Assembly (NCBI GenBank): GCA_035651995.1
Contig: DASRER010000020.1
Coordinates: 186,001-250,000, forward strand
From: Terriglobales bacterium
GTDB taxonomy: Bacteria > Acidobacteriota > Terriglobia > Terriglobales > Acidobacteriaceae
Reading direction: 5' to 3'
Length of the DNA stretch: 64,000 nt
A model generated the notes under the pieces. It ran no database searches, was not told where the DNA came from, and worked only from the letters and a program-made list of their open reading frames with translations. A program made the translations under genes and the position numbers. Below are positions 38,777-47,211 of this stretch, in pieces (within the stretch, counting starts at the first letter, position 1; the number at the start of each line of letters is the position of its first letter).

Positions 38777-40021
38777 ATGCGCAAGTTCTGGGACACTCCG
38801 GCTGACCGCAGCGCGCCTGAATTCCCGGCGCCGATGCCCTCGTCCGTCCAGATCGGCGCGGTGCGCATTGCGCCTCCGACCGTTCTCGCGCCCATGGCCG
38901 GCGTTACCGACACCGTCTTCCGCCGCTTCATCCGCAACACCAGCCTGCGCCCGGGCGCGGACCGCCTGGTCAGCGCGGCCGACTCCGGTTGCGGCCTGAT
39001 CATGACCGAGTTCACCTCGGCCGACGGCGTACTGCGCGCGCGCGACCACCGCAACCAGCGCATGCTCGACCGCTACCTGCACTTTTACGAGGACGAGCAT
39101 CCCATTTCGGCGCAGTTGTTCGGCTCCGATCCACAGGTGCTTGCCGACGCCGCCCGCTTGGTGCAGGACCTGGGCTTCGACCTGGTGGACCTGAACCTGG
39201 GCTGCCCGGCGAAGAAGGTGGTGAAGTGCAACGGCGGCTCGGGCCTGCTGCGCGACCTGCCGCTCATTCGCGCGATTTTCGAAAAGGTCCGCGCCGCGGT
39301 GACGATTCCCTTCACCGTGAAGTTCCGCGCCGGCTGGAGCGAGAAGGAAATTGTTTGCGTGGAGCTGGCGCGCATCGCCGAAGACTGCGGCCTGGCCGCG
39401 GTCGCGCTGCACGCCCGCACGCGCGAGCAGGGCTACAGCGGCAACGCGCGCTGGGAGTGGATTGCCGCGGTCAAGGACGCGGTGAAGATTCCCGTGATCG
39501 GCAACGGCGACATCCGCTCGCCCGAAGACGCCGCTTCGATGTTCGCTTCGACCGGCTGCGACGCCGTCATGATCGGCCGCACCGCCGCGTCGAACCCATG
39601 GATCTTTCGACAAATCGCGGACTACCGCGAGCGCCGGATCGCGCAGCACGCCGATGGCGCCAGTACCGCTTCACACGATGCAGCGACGGGCGCCCTCGCC
39701 CGCCGGCACGCCAGCGGCGCGCTGTACGACAAGCCCACCGACGCCGACCGCTACCAGATGATCCGCACGTACTTCTCGATGCTGATCGAAGAGGGGATGC
39801 CCGGCGCCGCCGGCAAGATGAAGCAGTTCGCGTCGTGGTTCACGCACGGCGTGGCCAACGGCAGCGCCCTGCGCAAGGCCGTGTACGAGGCCAAGACCGA
39901 GCGCGAAATCCTCCACCGCGTGGAGCAGTTCTTCGAGAGGGAACTGCAATTGCAGGACTCACCACGGATGCACGCGGATGAACACCGGCCAGGCACGCCT
40001 GAATCCGTGTTGTCCGCGTGA
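38777..40021 (+). CDS. dusB: tRNA-dihydrouridine synthase (DusB type)
   Basis: A 414-residue flavoenzyme that reduces uridines in the tRNA D-loop. It has PTVLAPMAGVTDTVFRR, LNLGCPAKKVVKCNGGSGLL with the catalytic Cys, VKFRAGW, ARTREQGYSG, VIGNGDI and GCDAVMIGRTAASNPWIFRQI. Two additions are seen. [20 protein letters not shown], at about residues 296-316, is encoded by a GACGGGCG-CCCT-CGCCCG hairpin. The last 21 or so residues (after ELQLQ) come from a CCACGGAT/ATCCGTGG repeat that also supplies the stop. Confidence 0.95.
   Translation: MRKFWDTPADRSAPEFPAPMPSSVQIGAVRIAPPTVLAPMAGVTDTVFRRFIRNTSLRPGADRLVSAADSGCGLIMTEFTSADGVLRARDHRNQRMLDRYLHFYEDEHPISAQLFGSDPQVLADAARLVQDLGFDLVDLNLGCPAKKVVKCNGGSGLLRDLPLIRAIFEKVRAAVTIPFTVKFRAGWSEKEIVCVELARIAEDCGLAAVALHARTREQGYSGNARWEWIAAVKDAVKIPVIGNGDIRSPEDAASMFASTGCDAVMIGRTAASNPWIFRQIADYRERRIAQHADGASTASHDAATGALARRHASGALYDKPTDADRYQMIRTYFSMLIEEGMPGAAGKMKQFASWFTHGVANGSALRKAVYEAKTEREILHRVEQFFERELQLQDSPRMHADEHRPGTPESVLSA
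39684..39705. repeat. GACGGGCG-CCCT-CGCCCG hairpin inside dusB
   Basis: A 9-base arm with one mismatch around loop CCCT. The same element type occurs in thiL (reverse orientation) and the ABC ATPase gene. Confidence 0.75.
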
Positions 40022-40033
40022 ATCCGTGGTCAA
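39961..40033. repeat. CCACGGATGCACGCGGAT inverted repeat at the end of dusB
   Basis: CCACGGATGCACGCGGATGA pairs with GTCCGCGTGAATCCGTGG. The dusB stop lies within the right arm. Confidence 0.78.
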
Positions 40034-40041
40034 GATCCACT

Positions 40042-40317
40042 CTACTTTTCCGCCGAGGTAGGGTCCACGATGCTGACCACGCGGCTCACCTTGTTCGCCG
40101 GGAAGCCCGACTCGGCCGCGTGCTGCCGGATCTCGCTTTCGTTGGCGGCAATATAGATGCAGTACAGCTTGTCGGCCGTGCGGTAACTGTGCACCCACTG
40201 AATGCTGGGGCCGAGCTTGCGCAGCACGCTGCACGATTTCTGTGCCGCCGCAACTACCTCCTCCGGACAAAGATTGCCGACGCCGGGAATATCGCGCTCA
40301 ATCACAAATTTGGGCAT
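40042..40317 (-). CDS. DUF4242-type small protein
   Basis: Ninety-one residues from ATG 40317: MPKFVIERDIPGVGNLCPEEV...GPSIQWVHSYRTADKLYCIYIAANESEIRQHA. This is the DUF4242 pattern, a small ferredoxin-like alpha-beta fold. Some relatives are annotated as nickel-binding, but the function is not established. Monocistronic between repeats. Confidence 0.8.
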   Translation of the reverse strand: MPKFVIERDIPGVGNLCPEEVVAAAQKSCSVLRKLGPSIQWVHSYRTADKLYCIYIAANESEIRQHAAESGFPANKVSRVVSIVDPTSAEK

Positions 40318-40505
40318 TGCTGACTCCTTGCAGGGAATAGTGACTACTTCAGGATGAAGACGCGGGCGAGAAGATGCGGCCAGCGCCATCCCGGGCGTGA
40401 ATCGGTTGACGAACGTTCCAGTTTTCTTAGCCGCGCGTCCAACGCTCAGCCACAGCTGAAAGTTGCCGGCGCCCCACTCAAGATGGGGTGGGGATTCTTG
40501 CGGCG

Positions 40506-41399
40506 CTACCCCAGCCGCGCCTCATATTTCCCCTTGTCGCCCGTCTCGACGAACGCCCACGGTGTTTTGGGATCGTGGGTAAACACCACCAGCCATTTCT
40601 CCGGCACGGCGTGTTCGTAAAAGCGCTTGCGGCTCTCGATCGTCTCCAGCGGAAACAGGTCGAAGGCCATCACCCAGGTAGGATCAAGGTGCGCGGTGGT
40701 CGGAATCAGGTCGGAGATATAACAGGCGCGCTGGTTGTTGCTGCGTATCACCACCGCCTGAAGATTGCGCGTGTGTCCGGGGAAGACCTTCACCGAGACG
40801 CCGGGCACAATGTCGCTGTCGCCGTGCAGCAGGTGCATCTGCCCGGATTCGACCAGCGGGTCGTAGTTGTCGGTGAGATAGCTCACCCGATCACGCACGT
40901 GCTGCAGCCGCGCGTGCCGCAGCTCGCCTTCCTGCACGTAGTACTTCGCCCTGGGAAACGCCGGCACAATGCGGTCGCCCCTGCGCAGCGTGTTCCAGCC
41001 GGAGTGGTCGAAGTGCAGGTGCGTGTTGATAACGACGTCAATGTCGCCTGGATCGATCTTTGCGCGCTCCAGGCTCGACATGAGGCGCGCTTCGGTTTCC
41101 CAGATGGCGCGCTGCTTGTCATTGAGCTTGTCGCCCGCGCCGGTTTCGATCAGCACGTTGTGCTTGCCGGTGCGGACCAGCAGCGAGTTCATCCCGACGG
41201 CAACGCGGTTGCGCGCGTCGGCGCCCATGCGCCGCTCCCACAGCGGCTTGGGCACCACGCCAAACAGACCGCCGCCATCGAGGTAGTAGTTGCCGTCGGA
41301 GAGAACGGTCAGCTCAAAGTCGCCCAGCGAACGCGTGGTGGGCTGTATGAAGTCCGACTTGGGATGCGGCGCGGGCAGCGTGGTCACTGAATCAGCCAT
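40506..41399 (-). CDS. MBL-fold metallo-hydrolase
   Basis: A 297-residue protein with the metal motif INTHLHFDHSG, then HGDSDIVPGV, FPGHTRNLQAV (third His) and a late VFTHDP His, giving a dinuclear zinc site. The general layout (LTVLSDGNYYLDGG opening, GMNSLLVRTGKHNVLIETGAGDK) resembles quorum-quenching lactonase-like and other MBL hydrolases. The substrate cannot be assigned. Confidence 0.9.
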   Translation of the reverse strand: MADSVTTLPAPHPKSDFIQPTTRSLGDFELTVLSDGNYYLDGGGLFGVVPKPLWERRMGADARNRVAVGMNSLLVRTGKHNVLIETGAGDKLNDKQRAIWETEARLMSSLERAKIDPGDIDVVINTHLHFDHSGWNTLRRGDRIVPAFPRAKYYVQEGELRHARLQHVRDRVSYLTDNYDPLVESGQMHLLHGDSDIVPGVSVKVFPGHTRNLQAVVIRSNNQRACYISDLIPTTAHLDPTWVMAFDLFPLETIESRKRFYEHAVPEKWLVVFTHDPKTPWAFVETGDKGKYEARLG

Positions 41400-41408
41400 A
41401 AAAACCTT

Positions 41409-41613
41409 ACCGCGGACTCATGCGGATGAACGCGGATCAGCTCAACCCAAGTTTCTTACCCTCGTGACGTCATCCCGAAGCGCGCGTTCTTGCGCGCCAG
41501 GGACCTGAGGCAGCGCCGGCACGGCCAACGGCGGTCGCGCAAACGGCAGTGGCCCGCACCACCGCTTGCCGCGTTGCAATCCGCCGCTCAGCTCCCTTGC
41601 TGCGCTCGGGATG
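41409..41613. repeat. Repeat-rich gap
   Basis: ACCGCGGACTCATGCGGATGAACGCGGATC (one arm of the CGCGGAT family), followed by a degenerate element with CATCCCGAAGCGCGCG at the left and GCTGCGCTCGGGATG at the right. Confidence 0.55.
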
Positions 41614-41643
41614 GCAATTTCAAAACAAACCGGCAACTGACAA

Positions 41644-43965
41644 CTACTTCAACCCCTTCTCAAAGTGCTCCTGGATCTTGGTAAACAAATTCGTGCGCGC
41701 GGTCGAGCCGGCGATGCCGTGCGTCTTGCGCGGGTAGAGCATCAGGTCGAACTGCTTGCCGGCGTTGATGAGCTCATTGGTCATCTGGATGGTGTTCTGG
41801 GTGTGCACGTTGTCGTCGCTGGTGCCGTGCACGATCAGCACGCGGCCGCTGAGCTGGCCGGCAGAATGGATGGGCGAACCTTTCTTGTAGCCCTGCGCGT
41901 TGTCTTTCGGCAGGCCCATGTAACGCTCGGTGTAGATGGAATCGTAGTTGCGCCAGTCGGTGACCGGCGCCACCGAGACGCCCGCCTTGAAGCGGTCCGA
42001 GTGCGTCATCATCATCAGCGTCAAGTAACCGCCGTAGCTCCATCCCCAGAGGCCCAGGCGGTCGCGGTCGAGCTGCGGAAATTTTTCCAGCGCCTGGTCC
42101 AGCGCGGTGAGCTGGTCTTTCACTTCCACCTCGCCGAAGTTGTGGCGCAGGGCGGCGGCGAACGCCTGCCCGCGCCCGGCCATGCCGCGATTGTCCACCT
42201 GCAGGATGGCAAAGCCGCGCCGCGCCATGAGCTGGTGGAACAGGAACGTGCTCCCGCCCCACTGGTCGCGCACCGTCTGCGCGCCCGGGCCGCCGTAGGG
42301 CGCCAGGATGAGAGGAACCTTGGCGGCGCCGGCCGCTGCGCCCTCGGGCAGCAGCAGGGAGCCGTGCAGCACCGTGCCGTCGTCAGCCTTGAAGTCCACA
42401 AAGTGCGGCGGCGTGAGGCGGAATTCGTCAACCGCGCGCGATTGCCAGAACACCGAGCAGGCGCCGGTTTCTCGGGTGCTGCACAGCGAGAGCCGAGGCG
42501 GGTCCATCACGGCCGAGTAGTTGTCCACGTAATACCCGGCGCCGTTGTCGGGGAAGGTGGCGGCATGCGTCCCATGCTCGCGTGAGATGCGTACCGCGTC
42601 GCCGCCGCTCAGCTTCACGGCCCAGAGCTGGCGTTGGCGCGCGTCGCCCTGGTTTGACGTGAAGTACACCAATCCGCCGGTATTTTCGCCGCCTTTCTGG
42701 AATCCATCCACGCTGAAGACTTCAAAGTCTCCCCCCGTGAGCGGCATTTCCAGCTTGGCTTCGGCGGAGAGGGGATCGGCGTCGCTGTAGCTGTACCGAT
42801 AAATGTGCGTGTATCCCGAGCGCCAGCTCAGCCACAGGAATTGTCCCGGCAGCACGAAATGCGGTTCTTCCACATTCACCCAGTTCTTGCTCGTGTCGCT
42901 GAGCACCTTGCGCACGGCGCCGCTCGAGGCATCGGCGAAGTACAGGTCGATCCGGTCCTGCGCGCGGTTGAGCACCATGATGTAGAGCAGCCCGGGCCGC
43001 ACCCAGCCGAAGCGCGGGATGTAGTAGTCGGCCGGCGATTCGTCATCGCCGCTGCGCTGCGGCACGTTGATCCAGCGCGTTTTGCCGCCGCCCGCGCCGA
43101 CCACGCCCACCCGCACCGCAGGATTGGAATCGCCCGGCTGCGGATAGCGCTGCTTGTCCACCGTCGCATGCGTCGGGATGAAATCCGTAATCGGATACTG
43201 CGGCACCTTGCTCTCGTCCATCTGCAGATACGCGATCTGCTTCCCGTCCGGCGACCAGAAGTAGTTCGAGCGCACGTCGAGCTCTTCGGCATACACCCAG
43301 TCCACTTCGCCGTTCAGCAGCGAGTCGTCTTCTTCGCCGGCTTTTTCGTCGCCGCGGTCGCGCGCGGTCAGCGACTTCTCCGGCTCGCCTCCCTTCAGCG
43401 ACCGCACGTACAGGTTGTGCGCGCGCACGTAGGCCACATGTTTGCCGTCAGGCGAAAACTTGGGATCGCTGGCCGGATCGTTGTTCGTCGTGACCTGCAC
43501 CGCCGTGCCGGTGTCGAGCGAATACAGCCAGAGCTGGCCGTTCGAGTCGAACAGGATGTGCTTTGAGTCGGGCGCCCAGAAGTAACCCGCCACCGAGTAG
43601 CGCGAGCGCCGCTCGCGTTCACGCTCGTCTTTCAGCGAGGAAGCCGGTGGCGCCAGCGTGGCCAGCTTCTCCTGCGCCACCAGCACCGCCGGCTTGCCGC
43701 TGGCCACGTCCACGTAGTAGAGCTGCCCGCGCACGCCGGCGTCGTCGCGCAGCACGTAGGAAACCTTGGTTCCGTCGGGACTCCACTTGATCGTCTCCGG
43801 CGCCCGCCCCGTCAGCCCGCCCTCGGCGAAGATGGCGGGAATCGTCAGCTCGCGCGGACCCGCCGCCGGTGGCGCCGGGGCGGTTTGGGCCGGGGCCTGG
43901 CCGCCCGCCAGCGCGGCAATGATGGCAATAATAAGGAGAGTGGAAAAGCGGGCTGAACGCTTCAA
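41644..43965 (-). CDS. Secreted S9 family (dipeptidyl-peptidase IV-like) serine peptidase
   Basis: A 773-residue exported oligopeptidase. Start TTG 43965, chosen for GGAGGAG seven bases upstream and because it opens a signal peptide (LLIIAIIAALAGGQAPAQ); the ATG at 44067 would add 34 unlikely residues. An N-terminal beta-propeller (WSPDGTKVSYV, WAPDSKHILFD, FSPDGKHVAYV, WSPDGKQIAYL) is followed by the alpha/beta hydrolase domain. This has GWSYGG (Ser near 640), MAGRGQAF, HGTSDDNVH and the final His in KTHGI. DYYIP and EELDVRSNYFWSPD (Glu pair) fit DPP-IV. It probably removes X-Pro dipeptides from scavenged peptides. Confidence 0.93.
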   Translation of the reverse strand: MKRSARFSTLLIIAIIAALAGGQAPAQTAPAPPAAGPRELTIPAIFAEGGLTGRAPETIKWSPDGTKVSYVLRDDAGVRGQLYYVDVASGKPAVLVAQEKLATLAPPASSLKDERERERRSRYSVAGYFWAPDSKHILFDSNGQLWLYSLDTGTAVQVTTNNDPASDPKFSPDGKHVAYVRAHNLYVRSLKGGEPEKSLTARDRGDEKAGEEDDSLLNGEVDWVYAEELDVRSNYFWSPDGKQIAYLQMDESKVPQYPITDFIPTHATVDKQRYPQPGDSNPAVRVGVVGAGGGKTRWINVPQRSGDDESPADYYIPRFGWVRPGLLYIMVLNRAQDRIDLYFADASSGAVRKVLSDTSKNWVNVEEPHFVLPGQFLWLSWRSGYTHIYRYSYSDADPLSAEAKLEMPLTGGDFEVFSVDGFQKGGENTGGLVYFTSNQGDARQRQLWAVKLSGGDAVRISREHGTHAATFPDNGAGYYVDNYSAVMDPPRLSLCSTRETGACSVFWQSRAVDEFRLTPPHFVDFKADDGTVLHGSLLLPEGAAAGAAKVPLILAPYGGPGAQTVRDQWGGSTFLFHQLMARRGFAILQVDNRGMAGRGQAFAAALRHNFGEVEVKDQLTALDQALEKFPQLDRDRLGLWGWSYGGYLTLMMMTHSDRFKAGVSVAPVTDWRNYDSIYTERYMGLPKDNAQGYKKGSPIHSAGQLSGRVLIVHGTSDDNVHTQNTIQMTNELINAGKQFDLMLYPRKTHGIAGSTARTNLFTKIQEHFEKGLK

Positions 43966-44075
43966 GCTGGACTCCTCCGAGATGAGCACGAAACAGAAGA
44001 GTGTACAAGAACCTCTGCGTACTCCGCGTCCCCGGCGTTGCAGCTTTTCGGCCTGTGATAGATTCATCTCCAGAG

Positions 44076-44885
44076 ATGCCCGCTGCGATGAACTCCCCTG
44101 CGCCCGAATGCCCTCTCTGCTCCGGCACGGGGTGGAAGCCGGTCGCCGACGCCGCCGCGCCGGGCGAAAGAGCCAGGCCGCGCCGCGTCACTCGCTGCGA
44201 CTGCGTGCTTCGCGGACGCGCCGAACGCCTGCTCGCCCGGGCGCGCATCCCGGCGCGCTACGAGCACTGCGAGCTGGGCAACTTCGACGTCGCCTTTCCC
44301 GGCGCGCACGCGTCGCTCGCCAGGGCGCGCCTCACCGCCGAAGGCTTCGTGGAGAAGTATCCCGTCGAATCGAGCGGCCTCCTGCTGGTGGGCAGCGTGG
44401 GCGTGGGGAAAACGCATCTCGCGGTCGCCGTCATGCGCGAGCTCATGGTGAGCAAGGGCATCGCCTGCCTGTTCTGGGACTACCGCGAGCTGCTCAAAGA
44501 GATCCAGAACTCTTATGACCCCTCGGTTCAGACCACCGAACTCGGCGTCCTGCGCCCGGTGTTCGAGGCCGAGGTGCTGGTGCTCGACGAACTCGGCGCC
44601 GTTCGTCCCACCGAGTGGGTGTGGGACACGGTCAGCCTCATCCTGAACACGCGCTACAACGACAAGCGCACCACCATCATCACCACCAATTTTCCCGACG
44701 AACCCGAGGCCCCCGTGGGCCGCCTCTCTTCCGCCCGTGAGCAGGCGCAGCGCGCCGCGCGCAAAGAGACGCTGGGCGACCGCATCGGCGAGCGAATGCG
44801 CTCCCGCTTGCACGAGATGTGCCGCAAAGTCGAGATGGCCGGGAACGACTTCCGCCAGCGCGTCTCCAGCGCCAGCTTCCGCTAG
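44076..44885 (+). CDS. DnaC/IstB-like ATPase with N-terminal Cys motif
   Basis: A 269-residue AAA+ ATPase. The N-terminus CPLCSGTGWKPV...VTRCDC looks like a zinc finger. Walker A VGSVGVGKTH, Walker B AEVLVLDELGA, sensor I TTIITTNFPD, arginine-finger region IGERMRSRLHEMC. The architecture is that of helicase loaders (DnaC/DnaI) as opposed to transposon IstB, and no transposase is nearby. ATG 44076 (or 44088). It may load DnaB. Confidence 0.88.
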   Translation: MPAAMNSPAPECPLCSGTGWKPVADAAAPGERARPRRVTRCDCVLRGRAERLLARARIPARYEHCELGNFDVAFPGAHASLARARLTAEGFVEKYPVESSGLLLVGSVGVGKTHLAVAVMRELMVSKGIACLFWDYRELLKEIQNSYDPSVQTTELGVLRPVFEAEVLVLDELGAVRPTEWVWDTVSLILNTRYNDKRTTIITTNFPDEPEAPVGRLSSAREQAQRAARKETLGDRIGERMRSRLHEMCRKVEMAGNDFRQRVSSASFR

Positions 44886-44937
44886 CGCCCCTCGCCGCGG
44901 TTGCCCGGGAATCGAATTCCTCAATCACTGACGTAAC

Positions 44938-44965
44938 TTGACCGATTGCTTTTCCGCGATATCGT
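44938..44965 (+). promoter_or_regulatory. Putative promoter of the UGTC selenoprotein gene
   Basis: TTGACC (44938-44943) and TATCGT (44960-44965), 16-base spacer, 17 bases before the ATG. Confidence 0.4.
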
Positions 44966-44982
44966 GAGATGACTCGTCCTGC

Positions 44983-45645
44983 ATGACCTACATCGACCAC
45001 GACCGCGCGGCCGCGCCTGATCCGCTCAAGCGCGGTGTACGCATCGCCGTTCTGCTGGCGCTGCTCGGCGCGGCGATATATCTGTCGCTGCCCGCGCATT
45101 TCAGCGGCCAGCCCTTTCCCGATCTGGCCGCCAATCTCGACCCGCTGGCTGCCGAGTTCAACCGCAACGCGGGCAAGGTCCGCGTGGTGCTCATCACCGA
45201 TCCGACTTGAGGCACCTGCCTCCTCGGAGTTTCCGAGGTGCAGCGCAAGGTTTTTGACCGCCTGCCCGGCGATCGCGTGAGCGTGACCGCCATCTGGGTG
45301 CCGGTGAACCGCGAGCAGAGCTGGGACGAGCTGCAAACCAACGCGCATCGCGAGCAGCCGCGCTGGCTGACCGACCCGCGCGCCGTCAACTTTACCGACT
45401 CGACGCGCCGCGCCGCCATGGCGTGGGCGCCGGTGCTCGACATCAAGCCGCTCTACGGCGTGCAGCTTCCGGCCTGGGACGTCTACCTGGTCTTCGGCCC
45501 CGACGCGCGCTGGGGCCCGCCCGGCGCTCCGCCGCCCGCGCCCGCCTTCTGGATGCACCAGCTCTCCACCGGCGCGCCCGCCAACAGCATCCGGCTCAAC
45601 CCCGACCAGCTCCGCGCGCGCATCGAAGCGATGCTGCCGAAATAG
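44983..45645 (+). CDS. Membrane-anchored thioredoxin-like selenoprotein with UGTC motif (TGA-encoded Sec)
   Basis: Read through one in-frame TGA (45208-45210), the gene encodes 220 residues. These are a short cytoplasmic N-terminus, one membrane helix (VRIAVLLALLGAAIYLSL, about 19-37), then VRVVLITDPT-U76-GTC79-LLGVSEVQRKVFDRLPGD and a soluble domain ending LRARIEAMLPK. The strand VRVVLIT before U-x-x-C is the thioredoxin-fold layout. Both sides of the TGA share frame, codon use and a continuous fold. The downstream half has no start codon of its own with a ribosome-binding site. A SECIS-like hairpin follows the TGA. The alternative, a nonsense mutation, is less likely because the TGA sits exactly at a redox Cys position. 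Confidence 0.82.
45216..45243 (+). promoter_or_regulatory. SECIS-like hairpin of the UGTC selenoprotein
   Basis: The upper stem CCTCGGA-GTT-TCCGAGG (7 bp, loop GTT) sits on a lower stem CTGC/GCAG (4 bp) across a small internal loop. The loop G (45229) is 18 nt after the TGA, within the range usual for bacterial SECIS elements that bind SelB. Confidence 0.75.
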
Positions 45646-45652
45646 AGCAAGA

Positions 45653-45736
45653 GCGTTTCACACAAACGACACAACGACACAAGAAGGCTCGTGGCCGAAG
45701 CCCTTGGTGTGGCCTTCGTGTCCTGCGTGTGAAACG
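45653..45736. repeat. GTTTCACAC...GTGTGAAAC inverted repeat
   Basis: GCGTTTCACACAAACGACAC at the left, and TTCGTGTCCTGCGTGTGAAAC at the right. Confidence 0.65.
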
Positions 45737-45796
45737 GTCTTGATCTCTGTTCATCCGCGCAAAACCCGCGGTGAGTCTTCGGCCTACAATAAAACC

Positions 45797-47101
45797 ATGC
45801 TCTCCACCCGCCTCGAGTTCGCGCCCGAGCGCGATGCCGGGATCTTTCGCTCGCTGCCCGCGGCGCCCGCCGTCTTTCTGCTGCGCGGCAAGGGCGAAGC
45901 TGGCGGCGAACCCTACGTGAGCAAGACGGCGAACCTGCGCCGACGCCTGGCGCGTCTGCTCGGCGCCGGCGAAGAGCGCACGCGGAAGCTCAACCTGCGC
46001 GACCGCGTCTCGACGATCGACTACCAGACGACCGGTTCGGATTTCGAATCAGGATTCGTTCTCTACCAGGTCCTGCGCCGCGAATTCCCGCGCAGCTATC
46101 GCGACCGCCTGCGGCTGCGTCCCGCGCCGCTGGTGAAGCTGAACCTGGAGAACCCGTACCCGCGCGCGCACGTCACGCGGCGCATCGGTCGCATGGCTTC
46201 GCGCTCCCGCTATTACGGCCCGTTCGCCTCGCGCGCGGCGGCGGAGAAGTTCCTCAACGATTCGCTCGACCTGTTCAGGCACCGCCGCTGCGCCGACGAC
46301 CTGAACCCCGACCCCGCTTTCCCCGGCTGCATTTATTCGGAAATGAAGATGTGCCTGGCGCCCTGCTTCAAGGGCTGCACCGACGAGGAGTACGCGCGCG
46401 AAACCGAGCGCGTGCGGCAGTTTCTGGAGAGCGGCGGCGAGTCGCTGCGCCGCGAGCTCTCCGCCGAGCGCGACCGCGCCTCCGCCGCGCTCCAGTTCGA
46501 GCAGGCGGCCGCGGTGCATGCGCGCATCGAAAAAGCCGCGTCGGCGATGGCATTGCGACCGGACGTGGCCCGGCCGCTCGATCGTCTGCACGGCCTGATG
46601 GTGCAGCCTTCGGCCGCGCCCGATGCGGTTTCCCTGTTCCGCATCGACGGCGGATTCATCTCCGGGCCCATCGTGTTTTCCGTAGGCGCAACCACCGAAG
46701 CAGCAATCAATCCGCGGGGAGACGCTGCTGGCAACATCTCCCCTCCTCAGGCCGAAGCCGCCCAGAAGCCTTCGTCATCCATCGCGAAGCCCAAACCTTC
46801 TCAGCCAAAATCAATGGAGTCGCGCGTGGCCGATGCGCTCGCCGCCGCTCCAGCCGGCGCGCCTTCATCAGCGCTGGAGCTCATGGAACACCTCGCCATC
46901 CTGCGCCGCTGGTACTTCCGCACCTCGAAGACGGGCGAGCTGTTTCTTGCCGAGCCGAACGGCGAGCTGCCCATGCGCCGCATCGTGCGCGGCGTTTCGC
47001 GCGTCTTCCGCGGCGAAAAGCCCGCGCCCGACCTGAACGAATCGGCGCGCGACTATTGGATCAACCGCGGCAAGGAAGCCGAGATACGTGGCAGCGAGTA
47101 G
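45797..47101 (+). CDS. UvrC-like protein with degenerate GIY-YIG domain, lacking the C-terminal nuclease
   Basis: A 434-residue relative of excinuclease UvrC. The N-terminal region (AVFLLRGKG...PYVSKTANLRRRLARLLG) matches the GIY-YIG layout, but GIY is replaced by AVF and YVGK by YVSK. Next come RYYGPFASRAAAEKFLND and the Cys cluster CIYSEMKMCLAPCFKGC, as in UvrC. The UVR motif is SAALQFEQAAAVHARIEKA. No RNase H-like nuclease or HhH2 follows; instead there is a Pro/Ser/Lys linker (about 325-375) and a short C-terminal domain. It cannot make the 5' incision like UvrC. Role unknown. Confidence 0.85.
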   Translation: MLSTRLEFAPERDAGIFRSLPAAPAVFLLRGKGEAGGEPYVSKTANLRRRLARLLGAGEERTRKLNLRDRVSTIDYQTTGSDFESGFVLYQVLRREFPRSYRDRLRLRPAPLVKLNLENPYPRAHVTRRIGRMASRSRYYGPFASRAAAEKFLNDSLDLFRHRRCADDLNPDPAFPGCIYSEMKMCLAPCFKGCTDEEYARETERVRQFLESGGESLRRELSAERDRASAALQFEQAAAVHARIEKAASAMALRPDVARPLDRLHGLMVQPSAAPDAVSLFRIDGGFISGPIVFSVGATTEAAINPRGDAAGNISPPQAEAAQKPSSSIAKPKPSQPKSMESRVADALAAAPAGAPSSALELMEHLAILRRWYFRTSKTGELFLAEPNGELPMRRIVRGVSRVFRGEKPAPDLNESARDYWINRGKEAEIRGSE

Positions 47102-47120
47102 TGCACGCAAATGGAAAACG

Positions 47121-47190
47121 CATTCACCGCAGGGCCGCCGGGGACGCGGAGACGTCTTTGGGCTCGGCGATCTCTGCCAGCGCTGCGGTC
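47121..47190. repeat. CACCGCAGGGCCGC / GCGCTGCGGTC repeat
   Basis: A copy of the CAGAGG family (CATTCACCGCAGGGCCGCCG ... ATCTCTGCCAGCGCTGCGGT) between convergent genes. Confidence 0.5.
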
Positions 47191-47211
47191 AATGCCCTAG
47201 GCCATGGCGTT

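Noticed and set aside
44076-44885. Transposon helper IstB
   Set aside because: No IstA-like transposase or inverted ends nearby, and the N-terminal Cys motif fits a helicase loader better.
45208-45210. TGA as an ordinary nonsense mutation
   Set aside because: It sits exactly at a redox-active position with a SECIS-like hairpin, and the same occurs in bcp; an accidental double event is unlikely, though not excluded.
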